Positions 1-10,100 of a DNA stretch of 64,000 nucleotides are shown in pieces (positions within the stretch are counted from its first letter, which is position 1; every line of letters starts with the position of its first letter). The stretch is from assembly GCA_963751425.1 (NCBI GenBank), contig CAVVUF010000004.1:310001-374000 (forward strand), in the 5' to 3' direction. The notes under the pieces are model-generated. The model was given only the letters and a program-made list of their open reading frames with translations, made no database searches and was not told where the DNA came from. The stretch comes from CAVVUF01 sp963751425. Its GTDB lineage: Bacteria > Chloroflexota > Anaerolineae > Anaerolineales > UBA4823. Made by a program: the position numbers and the translations under genes.

Positions 1-2072
1 CCGTCGTCATCTGGTCCCTGGGCAACGAATCGGGGCACGGACCCAACCACGCCGCCATGGCCGATTGGATCCATGTGCATGACCCCTCCCGCCCGGTGCA
101 TTACGAATCAGCCGGCTTCGAGCGCTATGTCGACATGGTCAGCGTCATGTACCCCAAGGTCAGCCGCCTGGAAGAGCTGGCGCAGATCCCCGGCGAGCGC
201 CGGCCTCAGCTCATGTGCGAGTATGCCCATGCCATGGGTAACAGCCCCGGCAACATGAAGGAATATTGGGAAGTGATCGAAGCCTACCCCAGGCTGATCG
301 GTGGTTTCATCTGGGACTGGGTGGACCAGGGGCTGCGCCGCTACACGGAAACCGGCGAAGCCTGGTTTGCCTATGGCGGCGACTTCGGCGACAAGCCCAA
401 TGACAACAGCTTCTGCATCAACGGCGTGATCTTCCCTGACCGCACCATTCATCCGGCCATGTGGGAAGTGAAGAAGGTTTACCAGCCGGTGCAGATCAAA
501 GCAGTCGATCTGCTGGCTGGCAAATTGGAAATGGTCAATAAATATTTCTTCGCAGGCCTGGGCAGGCTGCAGGCTTCCTGGAAGCTGGAGTCGGACGGGC
601 AGGTGCTGCAGAGCGGCGCGCTGCCGGAGCTGGCTGCCGCGGCCGGGAAGAGTGAAACGGTCGTGGTTCCCTTCCAGAAACCAAACCTGGAACCAGGCGC
701 CGAATATTTCCTGACGGTCAGCCTGACCCTGGCAGAGGATCAGCTTTGGGCTTCCAAAGGTCACGAAGTGGCCTGGGAACAGTTCAAAGTACCTTTCGTT
801 GTTCCAGTCACCACTGCTGCTCCGCTTGCGACCCTGCCGGCTCTGAAAATGAATCCGTCTGCGCAATCGATCCAGGTGGAAGGGGATGGTTTCAAGCTGG
901 CCTTCGATAAGCAGACTGGCAAACTATCTTCCCTGAACCTGGCTGGAAGCGAGCTCATCGAAGGAGCCCCGCAGTTGAACTTCTGGCGCGCTCCCACCGA
1001 GAATGATCTGAACCAGTGGGGCGATGAACAGGCCGCTAATAAGTGGCGCGAAGTGGGCTACGACCAGCTTGAGGAAAAGACGCTGAGCGTAGAGTCGAAA
1101 CTCATCGCACCCCAAGCTGCCCAGGTGAAAGTCCGTTCCGTGATCCAGGTCAAAGAAGGCGTCGAGCTGCCCAAGCCCAAAGTGAATGTCGAGCTGGTTA
1201 ACCAGCTATCCATGGGCATGAATGCCATGTTCTCCGAACAGCAAATCGCCTCTCTTTGCCAGCGCCTGGAAATCGATTTCGATGCCCTGCATGGGACTGC
1301 CAAAGCAGAAAAAATCAGGAGCTTGATGCACCGCTGCCTACAGGAACACCGTCTGTTTGATGTCATGAAGGCCATCCGCGACCAGTTGGTAGAACAGGGT
1401 ATGCCGGTTCCAGATCAGCTCGCACAGGTCGTCAGCCAGGGCGAGGCAGGCATCAACCCGCAGCCCAAAGCGCCCGCCCGCTTCGATTGTGAGGTGGAGT
1501 ACACTGTTTATGGAAGCAGTGATATCCAGGTGGATGCACATGTCATCCCCGCGGCAGACCTGCCCTTCCTGCCCAGGCTGGGCTTCCAAATGACCCTACC
1601 CGAAGGCTACGAGCAGTTCACCTGGTACGGGCGCGGACCGCACGAAAATTACAGCGACCGCAGCTTTGGCGCCCCGGTCGGCGTTTACAGCGGCAGCGTC
1701 GAAGATCAGTATGTCCCCTATATCGTGCCCGAAGAGAACGGCAACAAGACCGAGGTACGCTGGGTCGCTCTCACCAATCCACAGGGCATTGGCTTGCTGG
1801 CGGTGGGCGACCCCCTCCTGGAGGTCAGCGCCCACCACTTCACCACCGACAACCTGACAACCTCCAAGCACACCTACGAGCTGAAGCGCCGTCCCGAGAT
1901 CTTCCTGAACCTCGATTACGCCCAATCGGGCCTCGGCAGCGCATCCTGCGGGCCAGGGCGCCTGGAGAAATACCAGCTCAAGGCGGTCGAAACCCGCTTC
2001 AGCCTGCGCTTGCGCCCCTTCTCGACGAAAACAGATTCGCCGGTGAAGCTGAGCAAACAGGTTATACGATAA
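1..2072 (+). CDS. GH2 beta-galactosidase, 5'-truncated by window edge, with inserted domain
   Basis: C-terminal two-thirds of a LacZ-type glycoside hydrolase family 2 enzyme, which hydrolyses terminal beta-galactosides. The frame is open from base 3, so the real start lies outside the window. SLGNESGHG carries the acid/base Glu (codon 27-29) and LMCEYAHAMGNS the nucleophile Glu (codon 219-221). An Ig-like domain follows (about 480-830), then the large beta-sandwich domain (about 850-2030) with the landmark FTWYGRGPHENYSDR. That last domain is interrupted at 1155-1490 by 112 residues, where the paralogue at 7131-10317 has only 11. The insertion contains a helical module resembling effector-associated domains (see separate entry). 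It is the first of a run of plus-strand sugar-degrading genes. Family assignment is certain; substrate is inferred. Confidence 0.95.
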   Translation, partial: VVIWSLGNESGHGPNHAAMADWIHVHDPSRPVHYESAGFERYVDMVSVMYPKVSRLEELAQIPGERRPQLMCEYAHAMGNSPGNMKEYWEVIEAYPRLIGGFIWDWVDQGLRRYTETGEAWFAYGGDFGDKPNDNSFCINGVIFPDRTIHPAMWEVKKVYQPVQIKAVDLLAGKLEMVNKYFFAGLGRLQASWKLESDGQVLQSGALPELAAAAGKSETVVVPFQKPNLEPGAEYFLTVSLTLAEDQLWASKGHEVAWEQFKVPFVVPVTTAAPLATLPALKMNPSAQSIQVEGDGFKLAFDKQTGKLSSLNLAGSELIEGAPQLNFWRAPTENDLNQWGDEQAANKWREVGYDQLEEKTLSVESKLIAPQAAQVKVRSVIQVKEGVELPKPKVNVELVNQLSMGMNAMFSEQQIASLCQRLEIDFDALHGTAKAEKIRSLMHRCLQEHRLFDVMKAIRDQLVEQGMPVPDQLAQVVSQGEAGINPQPKAPARFDCEVEYTVYGSSDIQVDAHVIPAADLPFLPRLGFQMTLPEGYEQFTWYGRGPHENYSDRSFGAPVGVYSGSVEDQYVPYIVPEENGNKTEVRWVALTNPQGIGLLAVGDPLLEVSAHHFTTDNLTTSKHTYELKRRPEIFLNLDYAQSGLGSASCGPGRLEKYQLKAVETRFSLRLRPFSTKTDSPVKLSKQVIR
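1155..1490 (+). other. Death-like/EAD-type domain inserted in GH2
   Basis: An insertion of about 100 residues between two beta-strands of the C-terminal beta-sandwich of the GH2 enzyme. Its core (about 1206-1400) reads as a predicted all-helical module with MFSEQQIASLC, LEIDFDALHG, KAEKIRSLMHRC and HRLFDVMKAIRDQ. This spacing of F..xxL..LC..L.ID...L.G..KaeK...L...C..rL resembles effector-associated domains, small death-like adaptor domains known from bacterial STAND/conflict proteins. A proline-rich linker (about 1400-1490) follows. The frame is kept, so it would be translated. The similarity is judged by eye. Confidence 0.6.
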
Positions 2073-2077
2073 ATTTC

Positions 2078-2125
2078 ATTGAGAGGGTGTGTGCGCGATG
2101 TACCCATCGCACACACCCTCTCAAT
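2078..2125. repeat. Near-perfect 20-bp inverted repeat (hairpin) after GH2
   Basis: Arms of 21-23 bases pair almost perfectly around a 4-base loop, starting 6 bases after the GH2 stop. It could act as an intercistronic or termination hairpin, but no T-run follows. The loop side contains GCGATGGGTACATCGC on the minus strand, the same core as the palindromes that fill the nuo operon, so it may be a member of that family. Confidence 0.75.
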
Positions 2126-2164
2126 AATTTCACCCTATTTTTCCTCAATACCGAAGGATGTTTT

Positions 2165-3262
2165 ATGCCAAAGCTGAATTTTACCGAAGCAGATTGGGAG
2201 CGTATCGAGCGCGACACGCAAGCCTGGTGGGAGAAAGAGCTGGACCGCCCCCTGGTTTACCTGGCGGTGACCGACCCACTCCCAAACCCCAAGCCTTATG
2301 CCTACCTGACCAACTTTCCCCTGGATATGCCCGCCGATCAGGTTGTGGACCGGTACGAGCCTTTCTTGAACGCCACCCATTTTTACGCGGATGCCTTTCC
2401 CTGGTGGTGGATCAACTTTGGCCCCGGCATCGCCGCTGGTTTCTTGGGCTCCAAAGTAGGCAGCGTCTCAGATCCATCCGAGACAGTCTGGTTCTCCCCC
2501 GCCAGCCCGGTTGAAATCCAGGATCTGCACTTTACCTATGATGCCCATAACATTTGGTGGCAGCGCGTCCAGGAAATTACCGCCGCAGCCACCGAGCGCT
2601 TTGGAGGCCTGCTGCAGGTCTCACACACCGACCTGGGCGGCAACCTGGACATCCTGGCTTCATTCCGCGAAACACAGGGACTGCTGTTCGATGTCTTGGA
2701 GCAGCCTGAGGAAGTGGACCGGTTGGTCATGGAGATTAACCGTCTATGGCTGCGCTATTACGATGAACAAGAGGCCATCATCCGCACGAAATGCCGCGGC
2801 ACCTCCAGTTGGGCGCCCATCTGGACCACTGGCAAGACTTACATGCTGCAATCCGATTTTTGTTACATGATCTCGCCTGCCATGTTCGAGCGCTTCGTCT
2901 TGCCCGATCTGACCGCTTGCTGCGACCACCTGACGCACGGCTTTTACCACCTGGATGGTAAGGGAGAAATCCCACACCTGGATATGCTCTTATCGATCAA
3001 GCGCCTGCGCGGCATCCAATGGATCCCTGGCGATGGCCAGCCCACCCCAGACCAATGGTTGCCCCTCCTCAAGCGCATCCGGGAGGGTGGCAAGCTCTGC
3101 CAGGTCTTTGTCAGCCCCGAAGGCGCCCTGAGGATCGTCAAGAACCTGGGCGGGAAAGGCTTCTTGTTGGTAATTAATGATTTTGGAGACGAGTTTCAGA
3201 AACCTGAAGTTGCCCAGGCATTTTTGAAGAAGCTGAAAGAAGAAGATAGATCCAGGGAATAG
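2165..3262 (+). CDS. Uroporphyrinogen decarboxylase-like (URO-D superfamily) protein
   Basis: A 365-residue soluble protein resembling the URO-D/corrinoid methyltransferase TIM-barrel superfamily. The signs are overall pattern, LPDLTACCDHLTHGFYHLDG near residue 250, and the C-terminal barrel strands IQWIPGDGQPTP and FLLVINDFGDEF. Proteins of this type often accompany glycosidase genes without a proven role. An in-frame ATG lies upstream at 2087, but it falls inside the hairpin, so the ATG at 2165 (MPKLNFTEADW) is preferred. True heme synthesis is unlikely given the neighbourhood. The reaction is unknown. Confidence 0.7.
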   Translation: MPKLNFTEADWERIERDTQAWWEKELDRPLVYLAVTDPLPNPKPYAYLTNFPLDMPADQVVDRYEPFLNATHFYADAFPWWWINFGPGIAAGFLGSKVGSVSDPSETVWFSPASPVEIQDLHFTYDAHNIWWQRVQEITAAATERFGGLLQVSHTDLGGNLDILASFRETQGLLFDVLEQPEEVDRLVMEINRLWLRYYDEQEAIIRTKCRGTSSWAPIWTTGKTYMLQSDFCYMISPAMFERFVLPDLTACCDHLTHGFYHLDGKGEIPHLDMLLSIKRLRGIQWIPGDGQPTPDQWLPLLKRIREGGKLCQVFVSPEGALRIVKNLGGKGFLLVINDFGDEFQKPEVAQAFLKKLKEEDRSRE

Positions 3263-3284
3263 GGAGTGGGCAGTAGGGAGTAGA
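3255..3284. repeat. GGGAGTAGGG-type simple repeat, upstream copy
   Basis: Purine-rich imperfect repeat of GGGAGTGGGCAGTAGGGAGTAG directly before the four-helix-bundle gene; its last GGGAG serves as the ribosome binding site. The complementary pyrimidine-rich copy lies at 3663-3705, so the gene is bracketed by inverted low-complexity sequence. Confidence 0.7.
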
Positions 3285-3285
3285 G

Positions 3286-3657
3286 ATGACGGGAAAAGAG
3301 TTAATACAATCTTACCGTGATTTGAAGGTCTGGCAGGAAGCAATGAACCTGGCAGAGGAATGTTATCGCTTAACTAAGCTCTTTCCAGACTCAGAAATGT
3401 ATGGAATGACATCCCAGATCCGTCGTGCGGCGGTTTCAGTACCTGCAAATATCGCCGAAGGTTATGGCAGAGAATATCGCCAGGAATACATCCAATTTCT
3501 ACGGATTGCGCAAGGTTCATTAAAGGAATTAGAAACCCATCTGATCCTTTCGGTGAGAGTAGAACTGACAAAAGAAGAAACCGTTGAACCCATCCTGAAA
3601 ATATGTGATGCCGCAGGTAAAATGCTAAGGGCACTCATTCGATCCCTTCAACGCTGA
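3286..3657 (+). CDS. Four-helix bundle protein (S23/IVP family)
   Basis: A 123-residue protein of the family first met inside intervening sequences of 23S rRNA and later found free in many genomes. Typical signs are SYRDLKVWQEAMNLAEECY at the start, the central YGMTSQIRRAAVSVPANIAEG motif, then GREYRQEYIQFLRIAQGSLKELETHL. No catalytic residues are expected; members form pentameric helical bundles of unknown role. It sits inside the sugar-degradation cluster, bracketed by inverted GGGAGTAG-like repeats, which suggests insertion as a small cassette. GGGAGTAGAG gives the ribosome binding site. Confidence 0.92.
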   Translation: MTGKELIQSYRDLKVWQEAMNLAEECYRLTKLFPDSEMYGMTSQIRRAAVSVPANIAEGYGREYRQEYIQFLRIAQGSLKELETHLILSVRVELTKEETVEPILKICDAAGKMLRALIRSLQR

Positions 3658-3662
3658 TTTTT

Positions 3663-3705
3663 CTACTCCCTATTTCCTATTCCCTACGCCCTACTCCCTA
3701 CTGCC
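3663..3705. repeat. CTACTCCC-type simple repeat, downstream copy
   Basis: Pyrimidine-rich imperfect repeats (CTACTCCCTATTTCC and CCCTACTCCCTACTGCC) directly after the four-helix-bundle gene. This is the reverse complement in character of the repeat before the gene. Confidence 0.7.
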
Positions 3706-3725
3706 ATAAAAGATAAGGAGATTCT

Positions 3726-4815
3726 ATGCCTTCACCAATTCCTCCCTACCCTTCCAGCACCTACATCACCAGCGCCGTCTTCGACAAATTCCGCTGCCAT
3801 CGCGGTGATGGGGATATGTGGCCCATCACCTGGGCTGATGACGACTTCCTTTACGGCGCAGCAGGCGATAACTCTGGCAGCCCGATGAACTTCTGGCGCA
3901 TTCACGAAGGTCCCAAGGAATCTTTCTTGGGCACTGGCTGGGGTGTATATCTTGAGCTGCTCGACAATAAGCCCATTGACCCAAAACTCTATTGCCAGAA
4001 ACCGGACCTGCACCCCAAGTATGGAGTCAAGCCAGCCAGCCTGCTCTGTATGAACGGAGTGCTTTACTTTACCGTAGAGCTGCATAATTATGGCGATAAT
4101 CCGGCATTCAACCGCCAGCACAACCTGAATGCCTGGATCATCACATCCGTTGATTACGGTAAAACCTGGAACCGGGAGGCTACCGCCACAGAATTTCTTC
4201 ACCGGACGGCTGGCCTCACCTCACTTCCTGCAGTTTGGGAGGGATTACCAGGGAGCACGTGACGATACTATTTATGCCTATTTCCCAGTTGGAGAAGATG
4301 GCGGAAGTTATTGGGAAAACGGCGATGATCTCCTCCTGGGCCGCGTGCCCAAATACAGCCTTCTAGAGCGAGAAGCCTGGGAATTCTTCACCGGGTTCAA
4401 CGAGAGCCATGAACCGCTTTGGAGTCAGCATGATTGGCTGGCGAAGCCCGTCTTTCACTACCCACGCATGACGGGCGAGAACCATGTCTCGTATAACCCT
4501 GGTATCCGCCGCTACCTGATGGGCAACTATGGTTTTCTCGATGAGCAGGGACAGCCGCAGCCTTATCATACTCCGGGGAAGTGGCCTTACAGCGCTATGC
4601 GCAGCCAGCTCACATTATTCGAAGCGCCAGAGCCCTGGGGACCCTGGGCATGTTTCCACCAGGACGATAATTGGGGTACTTACGGTGATTACCAGCCAAG
4701 CTTTCCCACCAAATGGATGAGCCCAGATGGAAAGACGATGCTGATGGTTTCTTCAGGCTCATTCGATGATTACAATTTGACATTGCAGAAAGTCACCCTG
4801 ACAATTGCAGATTAA
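3726..4815 (+). pseudogene. DUF4185-like beta-propeller protein, one frameshift
   Basis: About 362 residues once joined. The N-terminal frame (3726 to about 4195) has GDGDMWPITWADDDFLYGAAGD and SVDYGKTWNRE, a bladed, BNR/DUF4185-like glycosidase-type propeller pattern. The C-terminal frame (about 4190-4815) continues with FFTGRLASPHFLQFGRDYQ and MSPDGKTMLMVSSG. Removing one T from the GAATTTCTTC stretch near 4192 restores a single frame, so a sequencing or assembly error is likely. AAGGAG precedes the ATG. No signal peptide is seen. Probably a carbohydrate-active or carbohydrate-binding protein of the cluster; the exact activity is unknown. Confidence 0.7.
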
Positions 4816-4827
4816 GGAGAAAAGATT

Positions 4828-5130
4828 ATGCCAGAAAAGAGTTGGTCGGAACTTCTCGCGGAGAACAGCCCCGAGTTTGCCGCGCTTCTACAAGAAGACA
4901 GCCAGTTTATGGCTGCAAATTCAGCGCTGCCCGCCTGGATCAAGTATCTAATGGCCATGCAAATGGATGCAATCTTTAACAAGCCAGCCGGTGTCCGCGC
5001 CTACGCACAGAGAGCCCGCGCATTGGGCGCCAGCCAGGCTCAGGTAATTGAAGCAATCCAAATGGTTCGCATGTTTGCCGGACGCCCAGCAATGGTCAAC
5101 GCCGCCGAAGCTTTACGCGACGAATCGTGA
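4828..5130 (+). CDS. Small carboxymuconolactone decarboxylase-like (AhpD-like) protein
   Basis: A 100-residue all-alpha protein with the CMD/AhpD fold pattern (LPAWIKYLMAMQMDAIFNK, then GASQAQVIEAIQMVRMFAGRPA). The CxxC pair of peroxidase-type AhpD is absent, so a thiol-peroxidase role is unlikely. AAGGAG lies 10 bases before the ATG. It lies between the propeller-like gene and GH42 and is presumably co-transcribed. Confidence 0.7.
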   Translation: MPEKSWSELLAENSPEFAALLQEDSQFMAANSALPAWIKYLMAMQMDAIFNKPAGVRAYAQRARALGASQAQVIEAIQMVRMFAGRPAMVNAAEALRDES

Positions 5131-5143
5131 TGGAGAAATGACC

Positions 5144-7111
5144 ATGTTCTTCGGTGCCGCTTACTACCCTGAACACTGGCCTGAGGAGCGCTGGGAGATC
5201 GATGCGCGGCTGATGCAGGCCGCCGGCATCAATGGCGTGCGCATGGGCGAATTTGCCTGGAGTAAATTCGAGCCGCAGGAGGGTGAATATCATTTCGAAT
5301 GGTTGGATCAAACCATTGCCTTGCTGGGCAGCTACGGCATCCAGACGATGATGTGCACCTGTTCGCGCACACCCCCACCCTGGGTTTTCCATAAGCATCC
5401 AGAAATCCGGAATACATGGGCAGATGGTCACCAAGCGAACTACGGCTATCGCTATACGGTGTGCCTGAATAACCCAACATTTATGGAGCTCTCACAGCGC
5501 ATCGACCGGGCCGTCATCGAACATTTCGCTGCAAATCCCAATGTGATTGCCTGGCACATCGACAACGAGATCGGCTCTGGCAACACCTGCTACTGCGAAA
5601 TCTGCCATCAAAAATTCATTGCCCACCTGCGCGAGAAATATGGCAGCATTGAAAACTTAAATAATTGTTGGGGGATGCACTTCTGGTCCTCTGCCTTTTC
5701 AGGCTTTGCGGAGGTGCCGCTGCCCACACGTGTACCCTTCGCCTCCCCGAGCCTGGCGCTCGAATATGCGCGTTTTCAATCCAAAGTGAATGCGCAGTTC
5801 GCCATGTGGCGTTACTTGCTAATGAAGCAGCTCCATCCGTCAGCCTGGGTGACGACGAATTTCCAGACTACCAACGCCATACATACCGATCTCTACGAGC
5901 TTGGCCAGGCGACCGATATCTACGGAACAAACTTCTATCCGCTCTACGCTCCTGAGTTTGCTCTGGATTACTGCCGGGGTGACCGTGGAGAACTAATCAT
6001 CCTCGAGCAGGAATCGGGGCAGCCGCACTGGAGCGCTGCCGTCAAGCCCGGCTGGCTGCGATTGTGGACGTACCGCTCCATTGCCCACGGAGCCTGCGGG
6101 ATCAACTACTTTCAGTGGCGCACCTGCCGCTGGGGGCAGGAAGAATACTGGCATGGCGTTTTACCGCACAGCGGCAGGCCTGGGCGCCGCTACCGTGAGA
6201 TCCAGCAGACCGGGGAAGAGCTGAAACACATCGGAAGCCTGATTGAAGAAACCCGGCCAGAAGCCCAGGCGGCCATTGTGATGAGTTATGCATCGCGCTG
6301 GGCATTGCAATCTGTTTCCAGCAGCGAGGTGCTTCCGCCGGTTTTCAACCTGGATGCAATGAACGTACATGAAGAGGCCAAGGCATACCACACCGCCCTC
6401 ATGGATCTAAACATCACCACTGATGCATTGGACCCGCGCCTGGATCTGTCCAGGTACCGGCTGGTGATTGCCCCACGCCTGTACTGCATGGATACCAAAG
6501 TAGCTGAGAATCTGCTTAATTTTGTGGAATCTGGCGGCATTTTATGCCTGACGCCGCGCAGCGGGGTGGTGGATGAGTATAACGTCATCGTCAATCAACC
6601 CGCTCCCGGCTTGTTGAGCCAGGCCGCTGGCGTGGAAATCGATGAATATGGTGCGCTTGAAGCGCCAGTTCGCATCCGAGCTGTCCAGGCTGGGCTGGAA
6701 GGCGTAACCGAAGGCGTCACTTGGGCAGATGAGATCATCCCGGTCAGTGCCAGGGTATTGGCAACCTTTGACCAGGGGTGGTTAAAAGGGATGCCTGCCA
6801 TCACGATCCATGCGTATGGCAAGGGAAAAGTGGTCTACGTGGGTACGCTGCTGCGCAGCACTTCGCTGCAAGCCCTGCTGGCCTGGTTGTGCCTAGATGT
6901 GGGTGTTGAAGCTGTGCTGCAAACTCCCCCTGGCGTGCGCGCCTATGAGCGGCGCAGCGCAGCCCACCGGTTGGTATTTCTGCTCAACTTCAGCGAGCAA
7001 GCTCAGGTTGTACCGTTGGATGAGCCCTGGGAAGATGGTTTTACAGGAAAGCAGGTCGAGCAAGTTTCATTAGAGCTGGCAGGCGTGGCGATTATCCGCC
7101 ATAATCGATAA
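5144..7111 (+). CDS. GH42 beta-galactosidase
   Basis: About 655 residues. Starts with MFFGAAYYPEHWPEERW, the hallmark of GH42. AWHIDNEIG holds the acid/base Glu and IILEQESGQPHW the nucleophile Glu. CEICHQKF with the upstream Cys residues suggests the family's zinc site. A glutamine-amidotransferase-like trimerisation domain (about residues 395-590) and a short C-terminal beta domain follow. An ATG at 5138 is also in frame, but GGAG at 5132-5135 is too close to it and ideally spaced for 5144. Cytoplasmic (no signal peptide), so it should act on imported galactosides. Confidence 0.93.
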   Translation: MFFGAAYYPEHWPEERWEIDARLMQAAGINGVRMGEFAWSKFEPQEGEYHFEWLDQTIALLGSYGIQTMMCTCSRTPPPWVFHKHPEIRNTWADGHQANYGYRYTVCLNNPTFMELSQRIDRAVIEHFAANPNVIAWHIDNEIGSGNTCYCEICHQKFIAHLREKYGSIENLNNCWGMHFWSSAFSGFAEVPLPTRVPFASPSLALEYARFQSKVNAQFAMWRYLLMKQLHPSAWVTTNFQTTNAIHTDLYELGQATDIYGTNFYPLYAPEFALDYCRGDRGELIILEQESGQPHWSAAVKPGWLRLWTYRSIAHGACGINYFQWRTCRWGQEEYWHGVLPHSGRPGRRYREIQQTGEELKHIGSLIEETRPEAQAAIVMSYASRWALQSVSSSEVLPPVFNLDAMNVHEEAKAYHTALMDLNITTDALDPRLDLSRYRLVIAPRLYCMDTKVAENLLNFVESGGILCLTPRSGVVDEYNVIVNQPAPGLLSQAAGVEIDEYGALEAPVRIRAVQAGLEGVTEGVTWADEIIPVSARVLATFDQGWLKGMPAITIHAYGKGKVVYVGTLLRSTSLQALLAWLCLDVGVEAVLQTPPGVRAYERRSAAHRLVFLLNFSEQAQVVPLDEPWEDGFTGKQVEQVSLELAGVAIIRHNR

Positions 7112-7130
7112 CGGGACAAGGAGTTTTCGC

Positions 7131-10100
7131 ATGACAATTTTAAGAGATTGGGAAAATCCGCAAGTGATCGAAAGAAACCGGCAGGCAGCCCATGTGCCCC
7201 TGGGTGCATATCCTGATGCCCTAACGGCACTGACCTGCGATCGAGTAGCCTCTCCTTACGTCAAATCCCTCAATGGAACCTGGAAGTTCTTACTGGTCGC
7301 AAAGCCAGAGTTGGTGCCAGAGCATTTCTTCGAGGAAGGATACGATGTTTCGGGGTGGTCTGATATATCCGTGCCGGGCAACTGGCAGCTTCTGGGATTC
7401 GATGACATTCCCATCTACACAAATGTTCACTATCCTTTCCCTGCCAACCCGCCCTTCGTGCCAGAAGAAAATCCCACCGGCTGCTACCGCACCTCTTTCA
7501 TCGTTGAGCCTGGTTCGGAAAACCGGGATATATTCTTATCCTTTGAATCCGTTGACTCGGCCTTCTACGTATGGGTGAACGGTCAAGAAGTGGGATACAG
7601 CCAGGACAGCCGGCTGCCAGCCGAGTTCGACATTACTCCCTTTGTGCGTAGCGGAGAAAATTCGCTAGCTGTGCAAGTGATGCGTTACTGCGACGGATCT
7701 TACCTTGAAGACCAGGACTTCTGGCTGTTGAGCGGCATCCAACGGGATGTGATCCTGTACAGCAAGCCTAAAGTGTGCCTGAAAGATTTTACCGTGCGTA
7801 CGCTCCTCGACGAAAATTGTGAAAATGCGGAGCTGTGGGTCGAAGCCCAGGTCACCCGCTCTGCCGGGCGGGAACCTCTCCCAGAGATCGACTCTTACAA
7901 AGTAGAAGCGATGTTGTTCGATGCAGAAGGGAAACCGGTTTTCGAGAGCCCGATTCAGGGTGAAGTCCAAAATCAAACTGCCTTCTCCTATCCGCCCTCT
8001 CGGAAGACCGCCAGCGCTTTTATGATCCAGCCAGTACATCATCCTCAAAAGTGGAGTGCAGAAGCGCCCTATCTCTACCGGCTGGTGCTCACCCTCAAAG
8101 ATCCTTCCGGCGCAGCGGTGGATTTCGAAAGCTGCCGGGTGGGCTTCCGCAAAGTGGAGATCAAGAACGGCGTGGTGCTCCTCAACGGGAAGCGGTTGGT
8201 GGTGCGCGGCGTCGACCGGCACGAGCACCATCCCGTGCGCGGCCGGGCCCTTACAGTTGAAGATATGCGCAAAGAAATCGTTCTGATGAAGCAGCTAAAC
8301 TTCAACACGGTGCGCACCAGCCACTATCCCAACCACTCGCGCTGGTATGACCTGTGTGATGAATACGGCATCTGCATCATCGATGAGGCCGATATCGAGA
8401 CCCACGGCGTAGGCGGAGAGCTGAGCAACCACCCGCTCTGGACACATGCCTATATGGAGCGTGCCGAGCGCATGGTGCTGCGCGATAAGAACCATCCCTG
8501 CGTCCTATTCTGGTCGCTGGGGAACGAATTGGGCTGCGGGCCGCACCATGCTGCTATGTCAGCCTGGATCCACATGTACGATCCCACCCGGCTGGTGCAG
8601 TACGAAAGCGGACGTCCTGGTCCAGAAGTAAGCGACATCTTCTGCCCGATGTATCCAGATTTGAACTGGATCCGGCATGTGCTTGCCGATCCAACCGAAA
8701 AGCGCCCCATTATCATGTGTGAATATGCTTATGCCAAGGGCAACAGCACAGGGAATTTCTTCAAGTTTTGGGACCTGGTTGATGCGGAACCACGCTTCCA
8801 GGGTGGCTGCATCTGGGATTGGCACGATAAAGCTCTGTTAGCGACTGCTCCAAATGGGCAATCCTACTATGCTTACGGTGGAGATTTTGGCGGCGACTTC
8901 GATTATCACCAGGATAATGAAGACCCACAGATGTGCTGCAACGGCATTGTCGGTCCCGACCTGGTTCCTCACCCGGGCGCTTTCGAGGTCAAAAAGGTAC
9001 AGGCGCCGGTCAGCGCCCGCCTCCTCAGCAAAGCAGATACCCTGGCTGGGCGCTTCATTGTCTGGAACAAGTATCACAGTTTAAATTTGAGCCATCTGGG
9101 CATCCGTTGGGAGCTGATTGAAGACGGGCGCATAATCCAATCCGGCAGCCTGCCGGCGCCGATGCTTGAGCCAGGTCAAAAAGGAGAGCTTATGATCCCC
9201 TTCGCCCAACCTGACCCGTTGACCGCCGGCGCTGAATACTACCTGACCATTCATTTCACTTTGAACCGAGATCTGCCCTGGGCCTCCAAGGGACACGAGG
9301 TGACCTGGGAGCAGTTCTGCATCCCATTTGCCGTACCGGACAGGCCAGTGGCTGCAGTATCCTCCATGCCTGAATTGGTCATGAAGGAAACTTCCTCCAC
9401 TTTGACGATCCTAGGCCAAGGCTTTCGGGTCGCCTTTGATAAGGCCGAGGGGAAGCTGCTTTCGTTCCAATCCAAGGGCAAGGAGCTGATCAAGGCTGGA
9501 CCCACGGAAAATTACTACCGCGCCCCGACGGACATTGACCTGCTGATGGGTAACCCACCTGCCAGCATCCATAAATGGCGCGAGGCAGGCATCGACCGCT
9601 TAGAGAGAAAAATGCTCTCTTTCGAAATCGGTCCAGATCAGTCCAAGAGCCGTCCAGGTGCGTATCTGTTCTCACATCTGTGCCGCGGATAAAGCCGATG
9701 GCATCGGCAACGCGTACATTGACAGCGAGATGGAATACCGCGTGTTTGGTAACGGCGATATCGTTATCGAGAACAAAGTACTGGTCGGCGAGCAGCTGCC
9801 TTTCCTGCCGCGCATCGGGCTGGAGATGACCCTGCCGCGCCTTTATGACCACTTCACCTGGTATGGGCGCGGACCGCATGAGAATTATGTTGATCGCAAG
9901 CACGGGGCCGCGGTAGGATTGTACCAGAGCACAGTGGCAGACCAATACACACCTTATGTCTTCCCTAGCGAATGCGGTGGGAAAGAGGATGTGCGCTGGC
10001 TGGCTTTGACCGATACGGAAGGCGCCGGTTTGATGGTAACTGCCTTGGACAATCTGCACGTAGATGCCTTGCATTTCTCAATCCGGGATTTGGAGCAAGC

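Noticed and set aside
2087..2164. Upstream start for the URO-D-like gene (MCARCTHRTHP)
   Set aside because: The codons are one arm of the hairpin and are not family-like.
3726..4815. Two separate genes in the DUF4185-like region
   Set aside because: Removing one T near 4192 joins both frames into one conserved-looking protein.
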